The notes below the pieces were generated by a model. It was given only the letters and a program-made list of their open reading frames with translations. It searched no databases and was not told where the DNA came from. Both the position numbers and the translations under genes were made by a program. Of a stretch of DNA of 64,000 bases, positions 1-10,318 are shown one piece after another (position 1 is the stretch's first letter; every line of letters begins with the position of its first letter). The stretch is from Scylla paramamosain (taxonomy: Eukaryota > Arthropoda > Malacostraca > Decapoda > Portunidae). The stretch is from assembly GCF_035594125.1 (NCBI RefSeq), contig NC_087152.1, positions 19,002,001 through 19,066,000 of the forward strand. Reading direction: 5' to 3'.

Positions 1-184
1 TTTTAACCTCAGCTAGCTCCAATCTGGGGATGGCTTCCTGTCTTGTGTCAGCCGCTTGAGAGTAGCATTGATCCGCTGAGTATTTAGGTCACAAGCAGTA
101 CTGACAGGTGAGGTGGCCTTGCGTTCTACGGGGAGGGTGGTGCGGCTGGGCAGGTGGGGTGTAGTGGAGTGAAGGCTGGTGTTG

Positions 185-204
185 TTAGGTTAGGTTAGGT
201 TAGG
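185..204 (+). repeat. Interstitial (TTAGG)4 telomere-type tract
   Basis: Four perfect tandem TTAGG units are visible. TTAGG is the canonical telomeric repeat of most insects and crustaceans, so this supports an arthropod origin. Four units is short enough to be chance or a relic of break repair; it is not a telomere. Confidence 0.7.
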
Positions 205-483
205 CGGAGGTGGCAGGTGGAGTATCGGTACTGGTAGTAGTGACAGTGGAAGGGTTCAAACCAAGGCAGCCTCAGGGAAGTTGTCGCAGGAGATCAGATT
301 CCCATCATTGTTTCATGGTGTGTGATGAAGGTACATGATTTCACCCATGCATTATCGACTGCCATAGTGATAGCAGTGGTACCAACGGTGCGAGTTGACC
401 TCCTACTGTCCTTGTCTCTCGCGTCACTAAGGGCTTCTATTAGGTTTAACAGCTCCAGTATCTGTGTTTTTTTTTTTTTCTTC

Positions 484-905
484 TTATCCAGTCCTACTGA
501 AGTGTGAGTGAATGATGTTTTTGTTTCTTAATATCTCTTGCTTGAGATGTAAGATGTGAGTTACAAGCTTCTCCATTTCCATCTCCATGCATTGCCATTC
601 CTCTTCGTCTTCCTCCTTGTATTCCACTGGTGCATCGTTGTCTGCTCGGAAAGTGGTTGAGGGGTTGGGTGCGGCAACTAAGAAGTTATCGTCATCAGCA
701 AAGGCATCACCAACAAACAACACTATGACGTCGATGTTGGCCTCTAGTCTCAGCTGCTGGGTCTTGGTGTGCGTGTACGTCTCCCAGTCACAAAGGCAAG
801 CGGCATGACGTACATTTGGGCAGTCCGTCTCACCATCGCAGCAGATGTTAGGGGCATCTTTGTAGCCACCCTACCGCAGATGGCACACCACCTTTTTTGG
901 ACAAT
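484..905 (-). pseudogene. Cys/His-rich zinc-finger-like ORF remnant, unidentified
   Basis: On the minus strand one frame reads through this interval with one in-frame TAG (near 876). Around 790-895 it encodes a cluster of cysteines and histidines (pattern C-H, then CC, C, H, C, C within about 40 residues) that resembles a zinc-binding fold such as a PHD-like finger. It is followed by a hydrophobic strand and an acidic, Glu-rich segment. I do not recognise the family. The internal stop suggests a dead copy of a mobile-element ORF or of a host exon, or the stop may mark an exon edge. A chance frame is possible. Confidence 0.3.
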
Positions 906-1309
906 AACCCAAGTGTTTTATTCCAAGGATTTTCTTGTGTGCTCACATGTTGTACTCCGCATTGGTGGCTGGGTGGAGCAGATGTCAGGGGGAGAAAAAC
1001 CAGGATAGGGTGGTATAGGGATAGGGGTACTCCCTTGGGAATTAAAGGTCCAGAGGTGTGGCTGAGTGCAGGATTTGGCGTACTGGGCTACCAGATGTGT
1101 ACACCCTGAAACACCGTAGCACTTTCCACTGTTATTATCCGTTCACTAATACATTTAACACTATGTATTTCGCACTGTGTTGCAGCAGATGGTTGTTGTT
1201 CTTGTTATCAACGCTTTTAATGTCCACTGTAGATTTCTAGGCAAAAAAAAAAATCGCAAAAATGCGGGAGCTCCTCATACATGACCATGCTGGTCTCTCT
1301 CGCTTTCAT

Positions 1310-2450
1310 TATCTTCTGGATTACTCTCATAAACTTGTTTGTTTTATCGTTTTATGTTGTATTTTTTTCAGCCTTTCTTTGTAGTTATTTTGTTTTATTC
1401 TTTTTTTGTGGTTACTTTGTTTTTTTTTTATTTAGTTTTATCTTTTTTGTTATTATTTTTTCATTTTATCCTTTAATGTAATTATTTTGTATTTGATTCT
1501 TTTTCAGGGTTATTTTATTTTTTGTTGTTTATGTAGTTATTTTATATTTTATACTTTTGTGGCTATTTTCTGTTTTATCCTTTTTGTTGTTAATTTGTTT
1601 TATCCTGTTTTGTGATAATTTTCAGTTTTATTCTTCTACATGGTAATTTCCTATTTTATTTTATTTTCCTTTTTTGGGAAATGTTTTATCCTTTTTGTAA
1701 TAATTTTCAGGTTTTTCCTTTCTTGTGGTAATTTTTGTTTTATCCTTTTTATGTGGTAATTTTCTATTTTATCTTTTTATAACAATTTTTAATTTTATCC
1801 TGTGTTGTGGTAATTTTCAGTTTTATCCTCTTTTGCTGTAATTTTCAGGTTTATCCCTTTTGTAGTAATTTTCAGTTTTATCACGTTCTGTGGTAAGTTC
1901 CAGCTCTATCAATTTTCGTGGTATTTTTAGTTTTATCTTTTATCATGGTATTTTTTTTCTTTTTTTTTTTTATGGCGTCACAGTACACATCTGCTCCTCA
2001 GCGGCCAGTCTATTTAAGCTGAGTCTGCCACACTCAAAGATTTGTTTTTGTTTTTTTTTTTTTTTTTTCCGCATTACTCTCATAAACTTGTCTGTTTTAT
2101 AATTTTTTGTTGTAATTTTCTTTCATTCTTTGTGGTTATTTTGCGTTTTATTTATTTTCTGTGGTTATTTTCCCTTTTTGCGTTTATTTAGATCAATCCG
2201 TTTTTGTGGTAATTTTGTTTTATTCTTTTTGTAGTATTCTTTATTTAATCTTTCTCTGGTAATTTTGTTTTATTTTTGTGGAAATTTTGATCTTATTCTT
2301 TATTGTAATTTTCAGTTTAATCCTTTTTTGTGGTAATTATCTGCTTTACCCTTTTATCTACTTATTTCCTATTTCTTTCATTCTTTTCATGGTAATTTTA
2401 TGTTATATAATTCTTTTTGGTAATTTTCAGTTTTAATCTGTTTTATAACA
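1310..2450. repeat. T-rich degenerate minisatellite
   Basis: Degenerate units of about 30-45 bp built on the words TTTTATCC, TTTTTGTGGTAA and TTTTCAG recur more than 20 times. A longer word containing ATTACTCTCATAAACTTGT occurs at about 1319 and 2075, indicating a larger duplication. About 1965-2040 is a non-repeat insertion. The same words reappear at about 8190-8250, so the Gypsy element and the MITE to the right probably inserted inside this array. Confidence 0.65.
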
Positions 2451-2451
2451 A

Positions 2452-3023
2452 TGTTACAACCATCCCCCCGGCAACACACCTGTCAGGATGGACAGCCAGA
2501 GCGCGGCAGTCTTCTTTCCGGGGGGTTAATTCACACAAGAGGCGAGTGACTCACACTGAGGTTGGGAGGGCAAAACACTAGCAGGCAGTGGCCACATCAG
2601 GGCTCACATACAGTGGGAAGGGTGGGGGGAGGGAAGCACCCAGGGAGCGAGAAACAGCCAGACGTCATTGCTAAAGCTACCCGCCACCACAGCCGCGCCA
2701 ACGCCACTTACACCGTTCCTCACACATTAAGACAACGGGCTTGCACAATCCTCCAGTCCTCACACAGTCCCACACAGTCCCAGCGGATCTGTCACTGAAC
2801 TGGCACGGTCCTCCAGTCCTAGTGACATGACAAAGTCCCTCCATGCCCGCAGAGAACAAAAGAAGTTGCAAGCACGAACAGCGCAGGTCTGGTCTCTCTC
2901 GCGGCAAGATGGGCACTCAAACCTCCTGATGCGGGTCCGCAGGGAAGTGGTAAGGATTGCTACGGAGCCCACAACACCTCCCCCATAGCTTCTTAGCACC
3001 GAACACAAGGCAGGTTCGTAACA
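2452..3023 (-). repeat. 3' LTR of decayed Gypsy element
   Basis: The segment starts TGTTAC and ends GTAACA, a perfect 6-bp terminal inverted pair. Its first ~330 bases align with 7284-7566 (shared words include CACCTGTCAGGATGGACAGC and GAGGCGAGTGACTCACA). Length is 572 bp. The segment next to its right edge (3024-3038, minus-strand AAAGGGAAGGAACAG) is a plausible polypurine tract. Confidence 0.8.
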
Positions 3024-3182
3024 CTGTTCCTTCCCTTTAAGTCGTCGACCCTACGACTAGGGATCATCCTCTTCAGGCAGTTTCTTGCAGTCCTCAAGCT
3101 AGCGAGGTCGATGGCGCTCTCTCCTGGGCCGCTCCACCCTCACAGCAGCAGGAGGTGGCGCGGCAGCTGTTATTAGGGTGAC

Positions 3183-3587
3183 TCATGACTGGACATCAGG
3201 CCCAGCGGCCACGTCCCCACTCTCCTCAGGCTCCTCCACCACAGCCTCACCCTCCTCGGGTTCTTCCACCTCTTCTCCCAAGTCACAGCCCCAGGAATAG
3301 CATCCAGGCCCGTGGTTCACAAACACCTCTATCTCTGTCTCTGCCTCATGGTTGGGGAACACGTAGGTTTCGGGCCATTTCATGAAATGGTCCATGCAAA
3401 TACAAACGAACCGGTTGCCATGCAGGGTGAGAGGCAGTGGCCCTGCAATGTCCATCACTACCTGCTCCATGGGCGTACCCACACTGTACAGATGCATGTG
3501 CATCTGCATCTTCCTGGCAGGACCCTTCTTAGCACTACACACATCACAGGCACTACACCATTCCTGCACATCACTTTGTATCCTCAC
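3183..3587 (-). pseudogene. Gypsy integrase remnant with internal deletion
   Basis: The frame begins with the second half of the zinc-binding CxxC region (EWCSACDVC) and continues into the catalytic core with the first acid (VVMDIAGP). After FVNHGPG it jumps to a Glu-rich acidic tail like the C-terminus of the intact relative. The second Asp, the Glu and the C-terminal domain are therefore missing, so this copy cannot integrate. Confidence 0.75.
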
Positions 3588-3602
3588 CCAATAGAAGCGC
3601 TG

Positions 3603-4325
3603 TCAGTGGCAGGGGGTCTTTTTCTGCTCCAAGTGTCCACTCGTCACTCCCGCGTGCAGCTTGCACAACAGCTCGGCCCGCAAGATCAACAACACCACGC
3701 ACAGCCACACATCACCACTCCCACTGGTCTCTATCAAGCGCTTCACTAGCACACCGCGATGCAATCTTGGGGCATCCCACTGCTCCACGAGCTGCTGCAT
3801 GACAGGGCTCTCGGCTGCCAACTCCTCTTGGTCAGGCCACCCTTGGCCAGCCTCGAGCCAGCAGATGACAGGTGCAAGGTTAGGGTCCTCACGCTGGACT
3901 CTCCACCACCTATCCTCGCCCTCCACAGTGTCACCCAGTACCTGCAGCCAATGGCACATGGGATCAGGTTCCTGCCTCATGCAGTGAGTGCACTCAGCCT
4001 CACACAGGTGTCGGCTCAGGCAGTCTACATCGTTGTGAACACAACTGGGGTGATGTTCCACTTGGTAGTCATATTGTTCCAGTTGGCCTAGCCAGCATGC
4101 CAGCTGTCCCTCAGGCAGCTGCAGGGTCTTCAGCCACCAGAGGGCTGTGTGGTCAGTGTGGATAGTGAAACGGGCCCCATAAAGGTACAGGTGGAAGTAT
4201 TCCAGGGCATTCACCACTACTAGCTGCTCCTTCTGGGTGACACAGTAGTTGCACTCTGTCTGGGTGAATTTGGCGCTGTAGTAAGCAACTACATGCTCCT
4301 GTCCGTCCTTCACCTGCGACAGCAC
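3603..4325 (-). pseudogene. Gypsy RNase H / start of integrase remnant
   Basis: The frame contains RNase H words (YYSAKFTQTECNYCVTQKEQ, then TDHTALWWLKTLQLPEG) and runs to the N-terminal zinc-binding histidines of integrase (HAGVTSGHLEQKKT). It aligns by eye with residues ~550-785 of the intact relative at 10319-13936. It is separated from the RT frame (4485-5117) by frame breaks. Confidence 0.75.
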
Positions 4326-4484
4326 AGCACCAACGCCCTCAGCACTGGCGCCTGCATCCAGCAGGTAAGGACTGCCTGGGTCAGGATATGGTCCATTCTG
4401 ACTGACAATGTGCCCCAGGAATGGGACCTCGTGCTAGAAGAGCAACTACTTCTTGGGACTGAGCTTGAGGATGGCCTTCTTCAA

Positions 4485-5117
4485 TCACTGCAGCACCTCC
4501 TCCAGCTGCTCCAACTCCTCCTCGAAGGCCTTGCCAAACACGATTACATCACCGATGTACACCAGTGCCGTCCTCCACTGTGGGCCATCTAGCACCCTCT
4601 CCATGAAGTGCTCGAAGCAACTGAGGGTATTGCAGAGGCTGAAGGGCATGACATTGAAGTGCCACAATCCCTGGCTGGAGGAAAAGGCAGTCTTTGGCTT
4701 ATCCTCCTCTGCCATCTTCACCTGATGGTAGCTGGACTTCAAATCCAGGATGGAGAACCACCTTGTTCCCAATAGAGTGTCGAGAGTATCGTCAATGCAC
4801 AGCAAGGGGTAGGAGTCCTTGTCATTCACATCATTCATTGCCTGGTAGTCCACGCAGAAGCGTTGTGTGCCGTCCTTCTTCACTAGGACTACTGCTGAAG
4901 ACCACGGACTGTCAGACCGCTCAACTACCCCTTGCGTAACCAGTTCACTCGTGATCTGGTGCATCTCCTCTCGACGGGCTGGTGCAATCCTCCATAGAGT
5001 GTGTTTGATGGGCGCACTATCTCTAGTGTCAATCCTATGTTTGACTAACCTGGTATGGCCCCGGTCCAGATCACTCTGGCTGAACATATCGCTGTACTGT
5101 GCCAGGAGCTGGCACAC
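4485..5117 (-). pseudogene. Gypsy reverse transcriptase remnant
   Basis: It carries the RT blocks FSILDLKSSYHQVKMAEEDK and a decayed FxLxN/xP block. The active-site motif reads VYIGDVIV where the intact relative has VYLDDVLV, so one catalytic Asp of the [FY]xDD box is replaced by Gly. This is a direct sign of inactivity. Confidence 0.8.
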
Positions 5118-5834
5118 CTTCTTGCCTGCACCTCTGTCAAGTTAGTTCTGCTCCTCTGCGCAGAGTCTTGCAGGTGCTCAGGTAATGGTCCCACAGCAAC
5201 AGACTCCTCACCTTCCTGCTGCTCCACTTGTCGCTCCACTTCCTCAAATATCCCCAGCTTCATGCCAGCTGGAGTCTCATGGACCTCATGGGAGAGGTTA
5301 GCCACCAAGACCGTGGCTTCCTCCTCTTTGGCTGCTATGAGGCTTCTCCCCACCGCTATTCAGTCTGCCAGGCGTTGTTTTTCAACAGGATGCACCATGC
5401 CATTCACCTCATGCATCATCCTGGATAGCCGACACTGGACCCAGACCTCTGCTATGGGAGCCAGGTGCACCAGCTCAGCAGCGACGACCTCCACACAGTC
5501 TTCCTCAGGAAGCAATGGCACCTCTTCTCCACATAACCTCAACGACTTTCTACCAAGGTTGACACAGGTTTCACTCTGCTCCAGGTTGTCCAGGACAGGC
5601 AGGCAAGCCTCTTCCATATTAATGACGTAAACAGGCAACCTCTCCTGCACATCACCCATGCTGATACAAGCTTCCACTGGTCCCTTGAGCAGCACGCTGT
5701 GTCCTGTCACGCCGTGAAGTCACTGCTATGCATCCAATAGCCATTGATTGGCCACCATGTCAGCCCATGCCACAGTCCTCTCTTCTCCAATGTCTATGGT
5801 AAGGCAGCACGGCGTCCCATCGACAGAACTGTTG
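5045..5834 (-). pseudogene. Gypsy protease / pol N-terminal remnant
   Basis: Minus-strand frames at 5360-5710 align with the protease-linker part of the intact relative (TGH..L.GPV.A.I..G...E.LPV). Further upstream (~5760-5830) an altered protease active-site region is discernible in another frame. Stops and frame changes separate the pieces. 5045-5353 covers the acidic linker before RT. Confidence 0.6.
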
Positions 5835-6004
5835 ACTTGCACTGCCCTGGCAGCAGTAGCGATGTGGCAGGTTAGTCTGTCCAGGGCCCTGTGGTCGCAG
5901 GAGGCTGGTGCTCGGCCCCTTTGTCCAGCCTGTCTGCATTTTCCTCTTACGCAACCTCCTTTGACTTGGGACAGTAACTGGACTATTGGCCTGACTTGCC
6001 ACAG

Positions 6005-7224
6005 TCATGGCAGGTGCACTGCTACATCTCCCAGTCGAGGGAACGCATCCTTCGCCCCATCGGACACCGGGAGTGGGTCTGTCCCCTCTTTCTGCAGCCC
6101 CAGCAGGCACCCCTGAAGCTTCCAGGGCTTGTTATGCCCGGCAGCCTGGACTTGTCGAATTGAGCCTTCTTGACTTTGACGTCCCGCCATGACTTGTCTC
6201 CTTCGTGGCCAGTTGACATTTCCATGAAGGCCTCAAACTCCAAGACCCTCGCCAGTTCCATCATCAGATCCGTGGAGTGCACCTGCTTGATATGGATTTG
6301 CATCTCACACACCCTCAGATTATCCACAAAGTTGTGATGCGCCAGGACAACCACCAGCTGCTCCGCCATGTCAAGGTAGGCGCGTCTCACCAGCCCCTCA
6401 ATGTCCTGAGTGAACTGAGACAGGTTCTCCCCTCACTGCCACTCCTGCTTCTTGAGCCTGGCGCGGTACACCTTGTACTGGTGCTGGCGGCTAAACTCCC
6501 TCTGCAATACACTGGCCACAGTGATGTAGGAAGCGCGCTGGGCTAGCACTTCCATGGCTGGCCCATGTAGCGCTGAAGCCAACGCTACATGGCGTGAACT
6601 AGCAAATGCAGAGGGACCCGGTGGTGGTGACTGAGGTGGGGTGGGATGGTAGGAGGCAAAGGACGGGGGTGGTGAGGCTGCCGGCAGCAAAGCAATAGGC
6701 TGACAACAGGCTGCTAGTGCCCCTACCCCGGCCCCAGGAGAGGGCACTGCAGCCTCCTAGCCTCATACGGGACACAACTCTTGACACCACACTATGGCAC
6801 CAAGGGTCAATGTGGAGCGCGTTGGCCCGCCAATCTCGCATGCGTGCCCTGCCATTGTCCTCCACCACTCGTCACAGCGTGGCCACCTCACTCATTATCA
6901 CAGCCAACCGCCCGCCCACAGCCAGGTGGTGGGCCACCACATCCTCCAGTACTCGTAGTTCATCCTTGACAGTGGCGCACATCTCTTGCATGTACTGCTG
7001 GGCCTCCTTACTCATAGTTGACAAGCCGCTCTGCATTGCTTCCTTCACCTCCTTCGCCTCCTTTGCCTGTTTGCCTTGCGCGCCTGTTCTTGTAGCCGTG
7101 CACTCTGCTGTGCTAACATGCCCAGAATCAGTTCCAGCAGGTCTGGCTTTTACTTAACCTCTGGCACTACTGACCCACTCTCCTCGCCCTCACTCGGCAA
7201 CACCATTTTGCCACTATCTGCCAT
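6005..7224 (-). pseudogene. Gypsy gag remnant
   Basis: An ATG at 7224 opens a short frame that stops after about 20 codons. Downstream pieces at 6433-6747 and 6022-6390 align with the capsid of the intact relative (GPAMEVLAQRASY versus GPALEVLNQLPAAQRCSY). They end in a zinc-knuckle-like CWGCRKRGQTHSRC. Several frame breaks make it non-functional. Confidence 0.65.
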
Positions 7225-7265
7225 CTTGCCTGGCAACCAACCAACCTCAAACAACCTCTAAATAC

Positions 7266-7281
7266 CCCACACCTGACACCA
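7266..7281 (-). other. Primer-binding site of decayed Gypsy element
   Basis: Just inside the 5' LTR the minus strand reads TGGTGTCAGGTGTGGG, beginning with the TGG expected opposite a tRNA 3' CCA. It differs by one base from the corresponding site of the intact element (15540-15555), supporting common family membership. I do not assign the tRNA. Confidence 0.65.
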
Positions 7282-7283
7282 TT

Positions 7284-7566
7284 TGTTACGACTGCGCCCC
7301 CGGCAATACACCTGTCAGGATGGACAGCCAGGGCGTGGCACAGTCTTCTTTCCAGGGGTTATTTCACACAAGAGGCGAGTGACTCACATTGAGGGAAAGG
7401 GGAGAAGCACCCAGGGAGCAAGAAACATAGCCAGACGTCGTTGCTAAAGCTTGTAGCGGTGGGCTACCCGCCACCACAGCTGCGCTAACACCACGTACAC
7501 CATTCCCCACACAGTAAGACAATGGGCTTGCACAGTCCTCCAGTCCCCACACAGCCCCAAACAGTA
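7284..7566 (-). repeat. Truncated 5' LTR of decayed Gypsy element
   Basis: It is homologous to the first half of 2452-3023 but stops at a (TC)n microsatellite (7570-7613). The LTR's outer half and the right target-site duplication have been lost. Confidence 0.75.
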
Positions 7567-7567
7567 A

Positions 7568-7569
<2 letters not shown>

Positions 7570-7613
<44 letters not shown>
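7570..7613 (+). repeat. (TC)n microsatellite
   Basis: About 22 TC units replace the missing end of the decayed LTR. Confidence 0.95.
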
Positions 7614-7616
<3 letters not shown>

Positions 7617-7735
7617 ATGTGATATTAGGCTTTAGAGCACTTATTTAGAATTATGTGTGATATGTCACTGTACACTTAAAAGGCATCTAATTATTGTTTT
7701 TTTCCTTTACTGTTTGTGCCTTGTCATGCAATATA

Positions 7736-8188
7736 CAGTAAAATCCTCTTATCCAGCATCAACGGGACCGCCGACATGCCGGATACTTGAATATTGCCGG
7801 ATACTTGAATAGAAGTGAAATTATGTCCACAATCACCACCCTACACTCACGCATCTTACCATAACAAAGATCAGCTGATCTGATCAGCTGCTTAAGTGTA
7901 AGCACAACACGCTTCCTCTTTTCTACAACTTTAGGCATGATGAAGGCGTCAGGCAATAAACAGTGCACACGCGGGACTGAGTCACTGAGTAAACACAGTG
8001 CAGTGGGCCGCGGGTGGTGCGAAGCAGTGCACTCTGGTGGCAAGGGGACAAAGTATGCCTCGCGTGGGAATTTTAATCGATTTTATGAGTACACATTGAT
8101 TTTTTATTGATTTTAAGACTCAGGGAAAAATGTGCCGGATACTTGAAGCTGCCAGATACTCGAATGCCGGATAAGAGGGATTTTACTG
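7736..8188. mobile_element. Tigger/pogo-like MITE, copy 1
   Basis: Terminal inverted repeats start CAGTAAAATCC and end GGATTTTACTG, flanked by TA on both sides (7734-7735, 8189-8190). These are the hallmarks of Tc1/mariner-superfamily (pogo/Tigger-like) non-autonomous elements. It is 453 bp and carries no transposase. The interior has a palindromic core built on GATCAGCTGATC and a direct repeat of GCCGGATACTTGAAT. A second copy is at 63256-63726. Confidence 0.85.
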
Positions 8189-8189
8189 T

Positions 8190-8253
8190 ATATCATTTTA
8201 TGTTTTATAGTTTGTAATTGTTTTTGTGGTAATTTTGTTTTCTCATTTTTTGA
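8190..8253. repeat. Continuation of the T-rich minisatellite
   Basis: The words TTTTATGTTTTATAG and TTTTTGTGGTAATTTTG match the array at 1310-2450, across the Gypsy and MITE insertions. Confidence 0.5.
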
Positions 8254-8258
8254 GAAGC

Positions 8259-8610
8259 CTGAGCTAGCCTCTGACTGTCACGGCCCGCCTTCCTGTGACA
8301 TGACAAGTCGCCTCTGGGCATCCTGGCCCGACTACATGGACCGCAAGCCTGACCTGAACCACTGTGCTCATCACCTGCCAGCGTCCCCGGCCACAACCAG
8401 TCGCCGTCCTGCCAGCTTCCCCGGTCACGACCAGTCGCCGTCCTGCCAGCTTTGCCTTGGGTAACAATAAACGGCTCTTGGCAGCTTCACCTTTGTTATA
8501 TTTGTACAGTTTTATTTATATCAATATGACGCAGTAGCAATAGAACTGTTTCTTTGGCCACCACCTACTTTGGCTACATGTACTAGAAACAGAAGCTTAT
8601 ACTACTACAA
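8259..8610 (+). repeat. Putative LTR or dispersed repeat, copy A
   Basis: It aligns with 9272-9592 from GAGCTAGCCTCTGAC to GGCAGCTTCACCTTT and beyond. It includes an internal tandem duplication (CAGTCGCCGTCCTGCCAGC twice, ~8398-8450) and an AATAAA (about 8466). It is followed by ATGGTGCCCGCAGTGG at 8612, which resembles a primer-binding site starting TGG. This would fit a deleted LTR element with the ~660-bp spacer as residual interior. The element class is not determined. Confidence 0.45.
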
Positions 8611-8619
8611 AATGGTGCC

Positions 8620-9271
8620 CGCAGTGGAAAGGAGTCGACTTCTCCCACACAACTTAAATCCTCCTGCCTCACGTGCCTTGCTCGCTCACCAACTACTAGA
8701 AGCTTCATCGCCTCCAGGTTTGCCACACTACCATGCCTACGATGCCTTCAGCTGCTTCAGGGCCTCTCAAAGCAACAACTGGAACAAGCCTGCAGTCTGT
8801 TCCAGTGAGCTTCTCAGCCATCAGTCTCCGCATCGTCTCCATATGTATTATTAATGCGGTGTTATATAGTGCAATGTTGTAATATTTTTGCAGTTCAGTG
8901 CTATTTTTGCAATTTATTTGGCACATAAATAACATATTCTCTATATTTTGGCCATCTAGTGATGTCATAGTGTTTTTTCTTGGCCTGTGATTCGCTGTGC
9001 CGAGGCCAAAGGTTGTGTATTTCTTTTTTTTTTTTTTTTTGATTGGCCACTGTGTGCTCTCTTCTGATGTCACTGCCATGAGAGCGTTGTGATTCGCCAC
9101 ATATCTTACACAGATAAGCACGTCTATGGGATGTGAATTATGTGTTCAGTGTGTTTGCATCACCCATATGTTTTATAGGCATGGGTACATACCTACTAGG
9201 TGTGAATGAACGATGTGGTGGGACGCCTCAACCCCCACCACATTCCATTCTCCATGTCCTTCCCTTGGGAC
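8620..9271. other. Spacer between the two repeat copies, no gene seen
   Basis: The only open frames are short and motif-free. If the flanking repeats are LTRs this is a deleted internal region. Confidence 0.4.
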
Positions 9272-9592
9272 TTGAGCTAGCCTCTGACCATCTCGGCCCA
9301 CCTGTCTGTGACTTAACGTGCCGCCTCTGAGCATCCTGGCCCGACACTTGGGCCGCAGCCTAAACTAAGCTGCTGTACTCATCATCTGCCAGCTTCTCCG
9401 GTCACAACCGGTCGCCGTCCTGCTAACTTCGGACAAGGACGCACAGCTCCTGGCAGCTTCACCTTTAATTTTTTTTTTTTTCACAGTTTTACTTTATGCA
9501 CTTTTATTCATATTAATATAACACAGCAGCACTATAACTGTGTTTTTTTTAGCCACCATCTCTACACACCTACTAAAAGCACAAGCTAAAAA
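9272..9592 (+). repeat. Putative LTR or dispersed repeat, copy B
   Basis: Diverged copy of 8259-8610, lacking the internal tandem duplication and with a T-run in the middle. Its 3' part runs into A-rich and (TA)n sequence. Confidence 0.45.
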
Positions 9593-9603
9593 AATAAAAA
9601 ATA

Positions 9604-9606
<3 letters not shown>

Positions 9607-9698
<92 letters not shown>
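9607..9698 (+). repeat. (TA)n microsatellite, insertion site of the Gypsy element
   Basis: About 46 TA units end exactly at the left LTR. More TA units resume at 16058-16070 after the right LTR, so the element split this array. Confidence 0.95.
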
Positions 9699-9701
<3 letters not shown>

Positions 9702-10199
9702 AACTTCACCACCCCGTGGGCCGTCACACTTACACTTTTAGGGTCCGGTGCTTCCTGCATACGTGACGGTGAACTTACCCTGCGGCGCTCCGTGTTCTCC
9801 CCTGGCTCCCCTCAGAAGGTGAGTAGTAAAACACACTTGTCGGCTTCTGGCCCTCTATTCTCCGTTGCTCACACTACACAGTAGTCCTATGCTGTAGCTC
9901 GGCACCCCGGGCCTCTTGTCGACCCTCGGAAGGCTTCTTGACGCCTCGCTCCAGCTCATAAAGGCACATACAAGTACAGGAGGCAGTGTCGGCGACGCGC
10001 GGGCTTTCTTCCCTCCCCAGTGTTCTCCCGCCACTCTGTCTCCCAAACTGTTCCGCCACCAATCCCAGGGCTGCTACACGTCACGTGATACTCCCGAGCC
10101 CCAGGGTAGGCGGCCGGCGAGGTGACGTAGTGTGACGTCATCCTCCACTTCCGCTGGGACTCAGTCTGGGTATCTTCATGATCTTGCCCTCTCGTGACA
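9699..10199 (-). repeat. 3' LTR of near-intact Gypsy element
   Basis: It starts TGTAAC and ends GTGACA. It is the same length as the other LTR, with four transitions between them (near 9819, 9931, 9958 and 10137); two of these fall in CpG sites. Confidence 0.95.
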
Positions 10200-10210
10200 C
10201 TACCCCCTCC
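10200..10210 (-). other. Polypurine tract
   Basis: Immediately inside the 3' LTR the minus strand reads GGAGGGGGTAG. This is the expected position and composition for the plus-strand DNA primer of an LTR element. Confidence 0.75.
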
Positions 10211-10318
10211 TGTAAAGAGACTGAGCGCCCTCGCTCCCCAACTCTCTCTATTCCCTTTAGGTTACAGATACACCCCCAAAACAAGAAAATAATACTTCAA
10301 CTTTAGGTATATCAAAAA

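Larger units (their letters stand above)
1..1260. other. 5' flank without a recognised gene
   Basis: Mixed unique-looking sequence. It contains a short telomere-type tract (185-204) and a minus-strand cysteine/histidine-rich frame (484-905), listed separately. The other open frames are short, overlap on both strands and show no recognisable motif. I see no RNA gene here. Confidence 0.5.
2452..7566 (-). mobile_element. Decayed Ty3/Gypsy LTR retrotransposon (minus strand)
   Basis: This is a degraded relative of the element at 9699-16057. In minus-strand order it has a truncated 5' LTR (7284-7566), a primer-binding site (7266-7281), a gag remnant, protease, reverse transcriptase, RNase H, an integrase cut short, a polypurine tract and a complete 3' LTR (2452-3023). 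Frames are broken by stops and indels. The integrase core jumps directly into an acidic tail, showing an internal deletion. Its two LTRs differ by many substitutions and indels, so it is much older than its relative. Confidence 0.85.

Noticed and set aside
8570..8854. 94-aa plus-strand frame
   Set aside because: No recognised motif; it spans the edge of a repeat and its putative interior.
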